DNA of 24,793 bases from UBA7328 sp002471345. Lineage in GTDB: Bacteria > Bacteroidota > Bacteroidia > Chitinophagales > Saprospiraceae. Both the position numbers and the translations under genes were made by a program. A model generated the notes under the pieces. That model saw only the letters and a list, made by a program, of their open reading frames with translations, was not told the DNA's origin and did not search any database. The stretch covers positions 1 to 24,793 of the forward strand of contig CAXGOB010000072.1 in assembly GCA_964011275.1 (NCBI GenBank), read 5' to 3'. Below, one piece after another: positions 1 to 7,873 of the stretch (the stretch's first letter is position 1; each line of letters begins with the position of its first letter).

Positions 1-22
1 AATCGATATTTGTCTGTTTGAT

Positions 23-49
23 AATAAATGCAATTATATTGCATTTATT
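23..49. promoter_or_regulatory. Putative Zur operator at the left edge
   Basis: This is an inverted repeat with 12-bp arms (23-34 and 38-49) around a 3-nt centre. The core is TGCAAT-tat-ATTGCA, a relaxed version of the TGCAACA-n-TGTTGCA boxes found elsewhere in the window. It lies just downstream of the minus-strand TonB receptor gene, so it is more likely an operator for a gene to the left than for that receptor. The arms are AT-rich, so a role as a weak hairpin at the end of the receptor transcript cannot be excluded. Confidence 0.6.
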
Positions 50-61
50 CAATTTGTGCAA
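31..61 (-). promoter_or_regulatory. Putative leftward Bacteroidota-type promoter
   Basis: Read on the minus strand, TTG (59-61) is followed after 20 nt by TATAATTG (31-38), one mismatch from the TAnnTTTG -7 element of Bacteroidota sigma factors. The -7 element falls on the centre of the palindrome at 23-49, the geometry expected for repression. It implies a Zur-controlled gene on the minus strand that starts outside the window. The call rests on pattern only. Confidence 0.35.
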
Positions 62-72
62 CAATAATTCAA

Positions 73-2454
73 TTAAAAACTTGCAACAACTGTAAGAGAA
101 AAATTTCGTCCTGGAGCATCTGAAAAATATCTTAATCGATCTGTGTATGAGCGATAAGAAGTATTTAAGAAGTTTTCGACCTTAAGTTCTGCTCTAAATA
201 AATTGTGCTTATAAGCGAATTTCCCCCCAATTAAGAAATAATGCCCAGGTGGCTGCATGAAATCAAAAATTTCATCAGGGTTCACTTCCACTCCACCATT
301 TTGAAATGCTGCTGGCTCAATTATTCCTGGAGCATACCATTGTTTGGCCATATAATCAAAACTCAATCCGCCTTCCCAATTTCCTTTAGCATATTCTAAT
401 GTGTAATTAATATTGAGAGGAGGAATTTCTATAAATGGTTGATCATTTTCAGTTTCAGTGGCATAGACATAAGAAATTTTAGCTTCCGAAGTCAAATGTT
501 CAGAGTGGCGATATCTGATGTCCCAATCACTTCCTAGAAATAGTGCATTGGTTTGAGTGAAAATGAAATATGGAAAAGTCCCGGCAATATTTGTTGTGAT
601 TCCAAAAGGCCTCAAAAAGATGTAATCATTGATTCGATTGACATAGAATATAAACTCAGAATTTAATCGGTCATTTTTAATATTCACCCCTGTTACCCAT
701 TTCAGACTTCTTTCAGAAGGTACTCTTCGGTCAGTTTCGTCATATACCTCATTCAATGGAGTTGATATCTGGGGATTTAGGTTGTAGCGCCAAAGCCCAA
801 ATTGAATACGAGAGAAATGATAACCAAATGAATATAATTCTGAAACATTTGGAGGCCTCCAAGCAGTACCGATATTAGAAAAAATGCCAACTGTCTCATT
901 CATCTGTTTTTGAAAACCTAAAGTAAATGTGGCGTTTGTAAAATTTACTTCATTTGAATAAATAGTAACATCTCTAACTGTATCAATCACATTCAGAGAT
1001 TGTCGATCAAATCTTATGCCCAGCTCTAGAACTGATTGCTCAAAATTGAATGATTGAATGGTATAAATCCCAAGGTTTAAGACGTCATAATCTGGTACAA
1101 AATTAATAGGATTGGAACCTGGCTCATTAACACTATTTTGAGTATAAACTTGTAGACCTGAAGAACCACTTAACTTTCCCTTGGTTGGTTGAATCCATTC
1201 GGTCTCAAATGTTTGCGAAAGCAATTTCAAATCGATCACCGGGCGTTCATTGAGGTTCCCTCGTCTTACGTCAAACTCTCTTCTGATATTCTGTTGAATG
1301 CCATATTGAATTTTAAAAACATGGTCGCCAAGGAAAAGAGAAAGGTGTGATTTTAATAGTCCATGTTGGGTTTCGTGCTTAGGATTTTGAATTTTGTATG
1401 TAGGATCGAAAGTAGGACTTGGAATACTTCTCTCAATGGCATTCTGCAAGTCCTGAAGATTTCCAACGAGAGATCCTCGAAGGATACCAAGTTCTTGTTC
1501 TAAATAGCTACCTGAAACTAAGAGTTCGTATTTGGGTTGGTGGAATAAGGTATTGAAGCTTCCTCCATATTCTTTTTTTCCTGTGTTGGACAAGTTATAT
1601 TTAGGAGCTTCAAGGTCAGCCTGCATAACACCAAACCCACTTGCATTCCAAGCAAAATGGTGAGAACCTTGTTCTAAGCTTATCTGACTACTAGATGCTC
1701 GACCATTGGTTTGATAAGAAGATCCTGCAGAGCCAGACCATTTTTGGTCCAGAATTGGTCGTTTAGAATTGTAAAGAACTACACCTCCCAGCGCTTCTGG
1801 GCCATATTTAACGGTGCCTGCCCCTTTTACGACTTCTATTTCATTCACATGAGAGGGGTCTATTTCAGGAGCATGACCATCTCCCCAAACTTGATAGCCA
1901 TGTCTTAGTCCATCATTCATAACAAGTACTCGATTGGAGTGTAGACCATGTACAATAGGTTTCGAAATATTTGTACCCGTGTTAAGAGTAGAAACACCCG
2001 AAATACTTTGAGTAAGATTTCCTATGGAGGTGCTCAGAAGCGAAACATTATTGATTTCTAATTTCTGGATGGCAAGAGATTGAAAAGCATCCAATCTAGA
2101 CTCTTCTATGACGACACTTTCTAATAATGTCTCATCAGATGCTAAGTATATCAATGGGTCATCATGATGAAAATCATGGTGATGTACCATAGTTTTATAC
2201 CCGATAAAACGAACCTCCAAATGGACTTCATTATTACAGATATTGGATAGGACAAATTCACCGTTTTGATCAGTTACTGTACCTTGTTCATTTTCCTGAA
2301 TACTTACGGTAGCAAAAGGTATAGGCTCTAAAGAAGTTAGATCAATAACTCTTCCTTTGATTACCTGATCACACACTTGCTCTTGACCCTTTAGCGGTCC
2401 TTGTAAAGAAACAAAAAGAAGAAATATTAAAATGATTCCTAAGTTATGTGTCAT
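73..2454 (-). CDS. TonB-dependent outer-membrane receptor, probable zinc receptor
   Basis: This gene encodes an outer-membrane TonB-dependent receptor, probably for zinc or a zinc complex, energised by TonB-ExbBD. The start chosen is the ATG at 2454, because it opens directly on a signal peptide (MTHNLGIILIFLLFVSLQG); an upstream ATG at 2502 in the same frame would add 16 residues and overlap zur. Of 793 residues, about 31-105 form a carboxypeptidase-regulatory-like domain and about 125-235 the plug (IVHGLHSNRVLVMNDGLRHG and the VKGAGTVKYG motif); the rest is beta-barrel ending in an aromatic residue. A His-rich stretch, HHHDFHHDD, lies at 91-99. The gene follows zur by 37 nt and should be co-transcribed with it. 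Zinc specificity is inferred from the zur linkage, the operators and the histidines; copper or another metal is possible. The general class resembles ZnuD receptors, but orthology was not tested. Confidence 0.85.
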   Translation of the reverse strand: MTHNLGIILIFLLFVSLQGPLKGQEQVCDQVIKGRVIDLTSLEPIPFATVSIQENEQGTVTDQNGEFVLSNICNNEVHLEVRFIGYKTMVHHHDFHHDDPLIYLASDETLLESVVIEESRLDAFQSLAIQKLEINNVSLLSTSIGNLTQSISGVSTLNTGTNISKPIVHGLHSNRVLVMNDGLRHGYQVWGDGHAPEIDPSHVNEIEVVKGAGTVKYGPEALGGVVLYNSKRPILDQKWSGSAGSSYQTNGRASSSQISLEQGSHHFAWNASGFGVMQADLEAPKYNLSNTGKKEYGGSFNTLFHQPKYELLVSGSYLEQELGILRGSLVGNLQDLQNAIERSIPSPTFDPTYKIQNPKHETQHGLLKSHLSLFLGDHVFKIQYGIQQNIRREFDVRRGNLNERPVIDLKLLSQTFETEWIQPTKGKLSGSSGLQVYTQNSVNEPGSNPINFVPDYDVLNLGIYTIQSFNFEQSVLELGIRFDRQSLNVIDTVRDVTIYSNEVNFTNATFTLGFQKQMNETVGIFSNIGTAWRPPNVSELYSFGYHFSRIQFGLWRYNLNPQISTPLNEVYDETDRRVPSERSLKWVTGVNIKNDRLNSEFIFYVNRINDYIFLRPFGITTNIAGTFPYFIFTQTNALFLGSDWDIRYRHSEHLTSEAKISYVYATETENDQPFIEIPPLNINYTLEYAKGNWEGGLSFDYMAKQWYAPGIIEPAAFQNGGVEVNPDEIFDFMQPPGHYFLIGGKFAYKHNLFRAELKVENFLNTSYRSYTDRLRYFSDAPGRNFSLTVVASF

Positions 2455-2491
2455 TTCTTGTTTTGAAACTAAAAGCCGAGTCGAAAATATT

Positions 2492-2908
2492 CTAAGCAGC
2501 ACAGGTTTTACAAATTCCCTTCAATATTAGATTTGCTTCCTTTACGTGATAGCCAGGGATTTTAACAACAGGAATATTTTGTTCTAAACATTCAATAGTT
2601 CCGCACTCGTTACATTTAAAGTGCATATGATCATGAGAGTGATCTTCAGAGCTACAGGTGTCGTGGCATAACCCATATGTGGCATGCCCGCTGTCGTCAG
2701 GAATTTTATGAAGAACACCGTGTTCAGTAAAGGAACTTAATGTTCTGTAAAGAGTCACTCGGTCAGAATTCTTAAATTCTTTCTCTAAGTCCTTTAAAGA
2801 TAAAGTTTTGGCCTGTCGCAGAAAAAACTCCAAGGTATCTACTCTCCCATCGGTTACTCTCAATTTATGCGACTTCAATATTTTTTTAATCTCACTATAT
2901 CTTGTCAT
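2492..2908 (-). CDS. zur: Fur-family metalloregulator, probable zinc uptake repressor Zur
   Basis: The 138-residue product is a cytoplasmic Fur-superfamily repressor of normal family length. The winged-helix DNA-recognition segment includes DRVTLYRTL (49-57). The dimerisation half carries a His-rich metal region (HSHDHMHF, 90-97) and two CxxC pairs, C99/C102 and C133/C136, the structural zinc site typical of Fur and Zur. Zinc specificity is inferred rather than seen: the surrounding genes are zinc-type (COG0523 GTPases, His-rich lipoprotein), and repeated TGCAACA-n-TGTTGCA palindromes lie at the local promoters. The gene heads a minus-strand unit with the TonB receptor at 73-2454. An imperfect box 21 nt upstream suggests autoregulation. 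Fur or PerR is less likely given this context. Confidence 0.85.
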   Translation of the reverse strand: MTRYSEIKKILKSHKLRVTDGRVDTLEFFLRQAKTLSLKDLEKEFKNSDRVTLYRTLSSFTEHGVLHKIPDDSGHATYGLCHDTCSSEDHSHDHMHFKCNECGTIECLEQNIPVVKIPGYHVKEANLILKGICKTCAA

Positions 2909-2928
2909 ATTTCATAAACTATCATATA

Positions 2929-2943
2929 TGCAATTTAGTTGCA
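2929..2943. promoter_or_regulatory. Putative Zur operator upstream of zur (degenerate)
   Basis: TGCAA-tttag-TTGCA keeps the outer arms of the box but not its inner CA/TG pairs. Its centre is 28 nt from the zur start codon and it overlaps the probable zur promoter. A weaker site here than at the divergent ABC operon would fit mild autoregulation. Confidence 0.6.
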
Positions 2944-2970
2944 AAAATTAAATGGTTTTCTAAGTCACAA
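2942..2970 (-). promoter_or_regulatory. Putative promoter of zur and the TonB receptor
   Basis: On the minus strand TTG (2968-2970) is followed after 18 nt by AATTTTTG (2942-2949), one mismatch from TAnnTTTG. Transcription would start near 2935, inside the degenerate Zur box. This is a pattern-based assignment. Confidence 0.35.
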
Positions 2971-3015
2971 TAAAAGTACCATCCTAGGGCAATAATTCGT
3001 GTAAAATGCAAGAAT

Positions 3016-3056
3016 ATTATCGCACAAATGCAACAATGTTGCATTTGTGCGATAAT
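3016..3056. promoter_or_regulatory. 41-bp perfect palindrome containing a Zur operator
   Basis: Two 20-bp arms (3016-3035 and 3037-3056) are exact reverse complements around a single A at 3036. The core is TGCAACA-a-TGTTGCA (3029-3043), and symmetry continues 13 bp further out on each side. It covers the predicted -33 region of the ABC operon promoter and lies between the divergent zur and ABC genes. The operator role is inferred from the repeated core; the extra symmetry may hold additional regulator dimers. Confidence 0.8.
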
Positions 3057-3068
3057 TAATTACTTTTG
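3038..3068 (+). promoter_or_regulatory. Putative promoter of the zinc ABC operon
   Basis: GTTG (3038-3041), 19 nt, then TACTTTTG (3061-3068), an exact TAnnTTTG -7 match. The -33 element lies within the 41-bp palindrome and the -7 element touches the next box (3067-3081), so bound Zur would block RNA polymerase. The first gene begins 62 nt after the -7 element. Confidence 0.6.
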
Positions 3069-3081
3069 CAACAGTGTTGCA
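3067..3081. promoter_or_regulatory. Zur operator at the start site of the ABC operon
   Basis: TGCAACA-g-TGTTGCA is a perfect 7-bp inverted repeat around one base. Its centre is 38 bp from the centre of the 41-bp palindrome and it overlaps the end of the -7 element and the expected transcription start. Confidence 0.75.
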
Positions 3082-3130
3082 TATAGACACATGATATTTT
3101 CTATCTATTGCTTAGAAACTTTTTAAAAAA

Positions 3131-3832
3131 ATGCTAAAAGCCAACAATCTTTCTAAAAACTATGGCACATTCAAAGCTCTAGACAAGCTCAATCTAAGTG
3201 TTTCTGCAGGAGAAATCTTCTGTCTACTCGGGGCTAATGGTGCTGGAAAGACTACAACAATTAACATATTTCTAAATTTTATACAACCCACATCAGGTGC
3301 CGCTTTTATCAATGACATAAGCTCTAATTCTGATGAAACTAAAAAGTACTTGGCTTATATTCCAGAAAACCTAAACTTGTACGGAAACCTGACTGGTGTT
3401 GAAAACTTGCAGTTTTTTAGTGATCTAAGTGGCAATAAACTGGAAGAGGTTTTTGCGTCAAACCTGCTTAACTCTGCAGGCTTGCAATCAAAGGCTATAA
3501 ATAAACGTGTATCTGGTTATTCAAAAGGAATGCGCCAGAAAGTGGGCATTGCCATAGCAAAGGCTAAAAATGCCGATAATCTTTTATTAGATGAACCTAC
3601 ATCTGGATTAGACCCAAAAGCAAGTAATGATTTTACTCAACTCCTCCTCAAACTGAAAGATGAAGGGACAGCTATCTTGATGACTACCCACGATTTATTC
3701 AGAGCAAAGGAAACCGCCACGCATTTTGGGATCATGAAAGAAGGGTCTCTTGTACATACCATGAAAAGTAATGAAGTCACTCTGAAACAACTAGAAAATC
3801 TATATGTAGAAACGATGAGAGTCTATGACTAA
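3131..3832 (+). CDS. ABC transporter ATP-binding protein (ABC-2 type)
   Basis: This is the cytoplasmic ATPase subunit expected to power the two permeases encoded at 6424 and 7874. At 233 residues it is one complete nucleotide-binding domain of the CcmA/NatA-like class. It has Walker A GANGAGKTT (34-42), signature SGYSKGMRQ (128-136), Walker B LLLDEP (151-156) with catalytic E155, and switch histidine H187 in TTHD. It is the first gene after the double Zur operator and so probably the promoter-proximal gene of the zinc operon; a TonB receptor lies between it and its permeases. ABC-2 transporters are mostly exporters or machines acting on periplasmic components, so direct zinc import by this complex is an inference from context. 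Confidence 0.85.
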   Translation: MLKANNLSKNYGTFKALDKLNLSVSAGEIFCLLGANGAGKTTTINIFLNFIQPTSGAAFINDISSNSDETKKYLAYIPENLNLYGNLTGVENLQFFSDLSGNKLEEVFASNLLNSAGLQSKAINKRVSGYSKGMRQKVGIAIAKAKNADNLLLDEPTSGLDPKASNDFTQLLLKLKDEGTAILMTTHDLFRAKETATHFGIMKEGSLVHTMKSNEVTLKQLENLYVETMRVYD

Positions 3833-3918
3833 AACAAAAATTCTGGTGACCAAGCCTTATTCAAAGGAAAAATAAATCACAAATAAATTTTAACAAGACT
3901 AAATTTTTTAAACGAATT

Positions 3919-6396
3919 ATGAAAACTTTTTTAACTCTAATTGTATCCTTGATGATCTTGACTCAAGGTATTGCCCAATCTAACATTTCAGGTACAGTCA
4001 AAGACGTAGACTATACACCAATAATCGGAGCTGTAGTAAACCTAAGTGACGATGATATGGAAGAAAATACCGTCACTGATGCAAATGGAGCTTTCTCATT
4101 TGGGAGATCATCAGGGGATTCTATGACCATCACAGTCAACTCATTAGGATATAAAACGATGTCACAGAAGGTGTCTAGTGGTGATTATATCGATATCATT
4201 CTGGAAGTGAATAATATTGAACTCCAATCTGTGGAAGTAGTAGGAAGAAGACGGACAGATTACAATAGTGACTACTCATTCTCTGGGACTAAAGTAGCGA
4301 TACTTAACAAAGATCTTCCTCAAGCAATTTCGTCTGTAACTAAAGAATTAATCAATGATAGACAAGCCTTTCAACTCGTAGATGCTGTCAAAGCAGTAAG
4401 TAATGTAGCTGCTACAGGTATTTATAATCACTATAATATTAGAGGAATAACACAGGGTGATGATGGACAGGTGATAAATGGACTGCGTACTCGTCAATAT
4501 TACTTTTTACAACCTATTACTTCGCATCTCGAAAGAGTAGAAGTCATTAAAGGGCCTTCATCGGTTACTTTCTCTAGTGCAGACCCAGGAGGTACTGTGA
4601 ATATGGTAACGAAAAAACCATTAAAGGAGAAGAAAGGAGAGTTCTCTTTAACTGCTGGAAGTTTCTCTACATTGAGAGCAGCAGTAGATTTCACTGGACC
4701 TTTAAACCCTCAAAAGACCTTACTTTATCGCATAAATGCTGCTTTTCAAGAAGCTAAATCATTTAGAGACGTAGTTAACAATAATGCATTCTTAATTACT
4801 CCTTCATTGAGCTACATTCCAAATGAGTCTACTGCACTAAATGTTGAAATGATCTATAACAACAATGTTGGCAATCTAGACAGAGGTCAGCCTATTTTTG
4901 GTGCGATTAATGGTCAATTTGATATTAACAGTACACCGACTACTTTGAACGTAGGGGCATCAAATGATCATTACAAAACGAATGAACTTATGTTCACAGC
5001 AAACTTTAGTAAAAAGTTTACTGAAAACTTTGGTTTCAATGCTCAGTACATGAAACAGACTTGGGAAGAAGATTTGGCTGAGCATAGAGTTGATGGCACA
5101 GCGGTTGACATTGATGGCAATGTCATCCCTACACTTGCAAGATTGAGATATGATAGAAGACAACAGTTTTGGGAAACTGATAATGTTAGTATCTATTTTA
5201 ATTACGATATAGTAAGTGACAATATCACAAATAAAATATTAGTAGGTTATGATGCTACGCGTTGGGAAAGGAAAATAGGAGCTGGATTCCTACGAGCAAG
5301 AAGATATTTAACCCTAAGTGGCGGCCAGTCTAATTTTAGAGTTGCAAATGCGGATAATTTCCAAACAATGGTTGTGGATGGAGTAACCATGCCCGTCCCT
5401 GCTGTTCCACATTTCAATTTAGAAAATCCTTTTAATGGTGCTAGAAACACTGATGCATATAATCTGGCCCAATTATCCATTCCTGCCAATTTAAATACCT
5501 CTAGTGGTATCTATTTTCAGAACAAATTCAAGGTAGGTAAGTTTTCAGCCCTAGTGAACTTGAGATATGAGTCATTTACAGACATTTTTAATTATAAAAA
5601 ATCTGAAGACGAATTAAAGACCAATGCTTTTGTACCCAGATTGGGTTTGACATATGAGGTAACTGATAATATTAGCGCTTACGCTACGTATTTGGAGGGT
5701 TTTCAGCCACATACTAATACAGTATCATTATCACCAACTGCAGAAGGATTTTTCTGGGCGGCGTCACCAGCTAGATTTGACCCTCTTGAGAGTAGCTTAA
5801 AAGAACTTGGTTTTAAAGGTGAATTTTTGAATGGAAGAATATTTGCCAATTTGGCCATTTTTGATATTTCTCAAAAGAACATCTTACTAGGAGATACTTA
5901 CGATCTAGACAACTTAACTACTCGAGGTGAGCAACGCAGTAGAGGTTTTGAATTCGATATTTCTGGATATGTAACTCCAAACATTCAATTGATAGCTTCC
6001 TATGGATTTAACGATGCAGAAATTGTAGAAGATGCTATTGAAGAGTTCATAGGAGCAAGGATCGGAGGATCTCCAAGGCATAATGCAAATTTCTGGGGAC
6101 GATATGATTTCACTAGTGAGATCTTGAAAGGAATGGGAATCGGTATTGGAGCTCAATCTGTAGGGGACAGGTTCACATGGTACAACCCTACATATTCTAC
6201 TGATAGAGTGCTTTTGCCAGCCTATACAGTATTTGATGCTGCGATATATTATAGGCCTGATAATGCTAAAATACAGTTGACTTTAAAGATCAATAATCTA
6301 TTTGATGAGACCTATTGGTTAGGCGGCCTAAATCCATCAAGGTTAGGTCCAGGAGCACCAAGGAATTTCATATTTTCTTCGAACTATAAATTCTAA
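3919..6396 (+). CDS. TonB-dependent siderophore-type receptor
   Basis: The 825-residue product is an outer-membrane receptor for a metal chelate. A signal peptide (MKTFLTLIVSLMILTQGIAQ) precedes a carboxypeptidase-regulatory-like domain (about 21-105). The plug includes NIRGITQGDDGQVINGLRTR and ERVEVIKGPSSVTFSSADPG, wording typical of the siderophore-receptor subfamily, and is followed by a long barrel ending in NYKF. The gene lies 86 nt after the ABC ATPase and 27 nt before the first permease, all on one strand and behind the Zur operators. The ligand is therefore more likely a zinc-loaded metallophore, or a siderophore also used for zinc, than ferric siderophore alone. No metallophore synthesis gene is present in the window. 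Ligand identity cannot be read from the sequence. Confidence 0.85.
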   Translation: MKTFLTLIVSLMILTQGIAQSNISGTVKDVDYTPIIGAVVNLSDDDMEENTVTDANGAFSFGRSSGDSMTITVNSLGYKTMSQKVSSGDYIDIILEVNNIELQSVEVVGRRRTDYNSDYSFSGTKVAILNKDLPQAISSVTKELINDRQAFQLVDAVKAVSNVAATGIYNHYNIRGITQGDDGQVINGLRTRQYYFLQPITSHLERVEVIKGPSSVTFSSADPGGTVNMVTKKPLKEKKGEFSLTAGSFSTLRAAVDFTGPLNPQKTLLYRINAAFQEAKSFRDVVNNNAFLITPSLSYIPNESTALNVEMIYNNNVGNLDRGQPIFGAINGQFDINSTPTTLNVGASNDHYKTNELMFTANFSKKFTENFGFNAQYMKQTWEEDLAEHRVDGTAVDIDGNVIPTLARLRYDRRQQFWETDNVSIYFNYDIVSDNITNKILVGYDATRWERKIGAGFLRARRYLTLSGGQSNFRVANADNFQTMVVDGVTMPVPAVPHFNLENPFNGARNTDAYNLAQLSIPANLNTSSGIYFQNKFKVGKFSALVNLRYESFTDIFNYKKSEDELKTNAFVPRLGLTYEVTDNISAYATYLEGFQPHTNTVSLSPTAEGFFWAASPARFDPLESSLKELGFKGEFLNGRIFANLAIFDISQKNILLGDTYDLDNLTTRGEQRSRGFEFDISGYVTPNIQLIASYGFNDAEIVEDAIEEFIGARIGGSPRHNANFWGRYDFTSEILKGMGIGIGAQSVGDRFTWYNPTYSTDRVLLPAYTVFDAAIYYRPDNAKIQLTLKINNLFDETYWLGGLNPSRLGPGAPRNFIFSSNYKF

Positions 6397-6423
6397 AAAT
6401 TTCTATTAGGTCGATCGCGTAAA

Positions 6424-7872
6424 ATGAAAATAAAAACAATGCAACAGATCTGTGGATATACATTCTACAGTATGATTACAAAGCCCACTAATAAATGGTT
6501 AGTGGGCCTTTTTATCCTTTTAATAGGATTTGCATTGTATTCATCTTCTTTGAGTAATCGTCATCATAAGCACACTATCGAGCATTATAGTCATGATGTA
6601 AGAGATAAATGGGAAGCCAGTCCTGATAAGCATCCACACAGAATGGCTCATTATGGTTATGTCGCTTTTCGCCAGAAGTATCCTTTAAGTTTTTTCGATA
6701 ATGGTATGGACAGCTATCTGGGGAATGCCGTTTTTCTGGAAGCACATCGACAGAATAATGTGAATTTCTCACAAGCCAGTTTGTCTAATGGGCTATTGAG
6801 ATTTGGAGAGCTTTCAGGAGGATTAATATTACAGTTGTTGCTGCCATTACTAATTTTTTTCTGGGGCTTTGACTTAGTCGCAGGAGAACGGGAGACAGGC
6901 ACACTCAAACTTCTGCTTACTCAGGAAGCGACATGGACGGATATTATTTTAGGTAAGTCTCTTGGACTATTTTTAGTGTCGCTTACTATCTTGCTTCCTT
7001 CCCTGTTGGTTTCGGCAGTATTGTTATTAACTGAAACACTGATTTCTGGCAATTGTGAAAGTCTTGTTGCTTTGGGTGGATTGATTTTGAGCTACTTGAC
7101 TTATATACTCATTATGTCATTGCTTGCAGTATGGATTTCAGCTATAAGTAAATCCAAGAAATCAGCTTTGATTAAGCTAATTGGATTTTGGTTGTTTTTC
7201 ACATTGATTTTACCCAAAATAGCTCAAGTAGCAGGCCAGGTTATATATCCCACACCTTCTAAAATTGCATTTGAAACTACCGTCGAAGAAGAACTAGTAA
7301 AGCAAGGTGATAGTCACAACCCAGATGATCCTCATTATAAAGCATTGAAAGATTCGTTGCTCGCAGCATACAATGTCACTAGTCCTAAGGAACTTCCTTT
7401 TAACTATAGTGGATTTATAATGAAGGAAGGTGAGCGATTGAGCACTGAGACATATCTAAGACACCAAGCTGACTTGATGAATCTGTATCAAAAACAAAGT
7501 GACTTAGTGAATAATACTGCTATAGTGAACCCATATATCGCCATTAAAAATATCTCAATGGTGCTATCAGGTACTGACTTTGCATCCTATCAGGCTTTTA
7601 ATGACTATGCAGAAACCTATAGATATAATCTAGCTCAGACGATGAATAACTTGCAGATCGAACATATCAGTAATACGACCACTACCTCAGCAGATAAAGG
7701 AGCTGTGATTAGCCAACAGTATTGGAAAGATTTTCCTGATTTCGAACATGAATTCCTTTCTTTTTCTGAAATGTCTCGCAATGCTTCTTTCTCTTTTCTG
7801 TCCCTGTTCATTTGGTTAATAGCATTTCTGCTGATGGCTAATTTTTCCACCAAGAGATTAAAAGCCATCTGA
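6424..7872 (+). CDS. ABC-2 type permease, DUF3526-like (first subunit)
   Basis: This 482-residue inner-membrane protein has one N-terminal membrane helix (about 25-43), a large periplasmic region, five or so helices between about 130 and 265, another soluble stretch and a C-terminal helix (about 455-475). This is the layout of NosY-like, DUF3526-containing ABC-2 permeases. The motif GERETGTLKLLLTQ before the helix bundle is the usual ABC-2 coupling region. The first periplasmic stretch is rich in histidine (H47, H48, H50, H54, H57, H70, H72, H76); part of this (PHRMAHYG) resembles a general family motif, so metal binding is only suggestive. One nucleotide separates it from the next permease, with which it probably forms a heterodimer driven by the ATPase at 3131. 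Confidence 0.8.
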   Translation: MKIKTMQQICGYTFYSMITKPTNKWLVGLFILLIGFALYSSSLSNRHHKHTIEHYSHDVRDKWEASPDKHPHRMAHYGYVAFRQKYPLSFFDNGMDSYLGNAVFLEAHRQNNVNFSQASLSNGLLRFGELSGGLILQLLLPLLIFFWGFDLVAGERETGTLKLLLTQEATWTDIILGKSLGLFLVSLTILLPSLLVSAVLLLTETLISGNCESLVALGGLILSYLTYILIMSLLAVWISAISKSKKSALIKLIGFWLFFTLILPKIAQVAGQVIYPTPSKIAFETTVEEELVKQGDSHNPDDPHYKALKDSLLAAYNVTSPKELPFNYSGFIMKEGERLSTETYLRHQADLMNLYQKQSDLVNNTAIVNPYIAIKNISMVLSGTDFASYQAFNDYAETYRYNLAQTMNNLQIEHISNTTTTSADKGAVISQQYWKDFPDFEHEFLSFSEMSRNASFSFLSLFIWLIAFLLMANFSTKRLKAI

Positions 7873-7873
7873 A

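Noticed and set aside
4500..6156. Minus-strand open frames inside the siderophore-type receptor gene
   Set aside because: They are antisense to a well-defined conserved coding sequence and show no protein-like motifs or translation signals.
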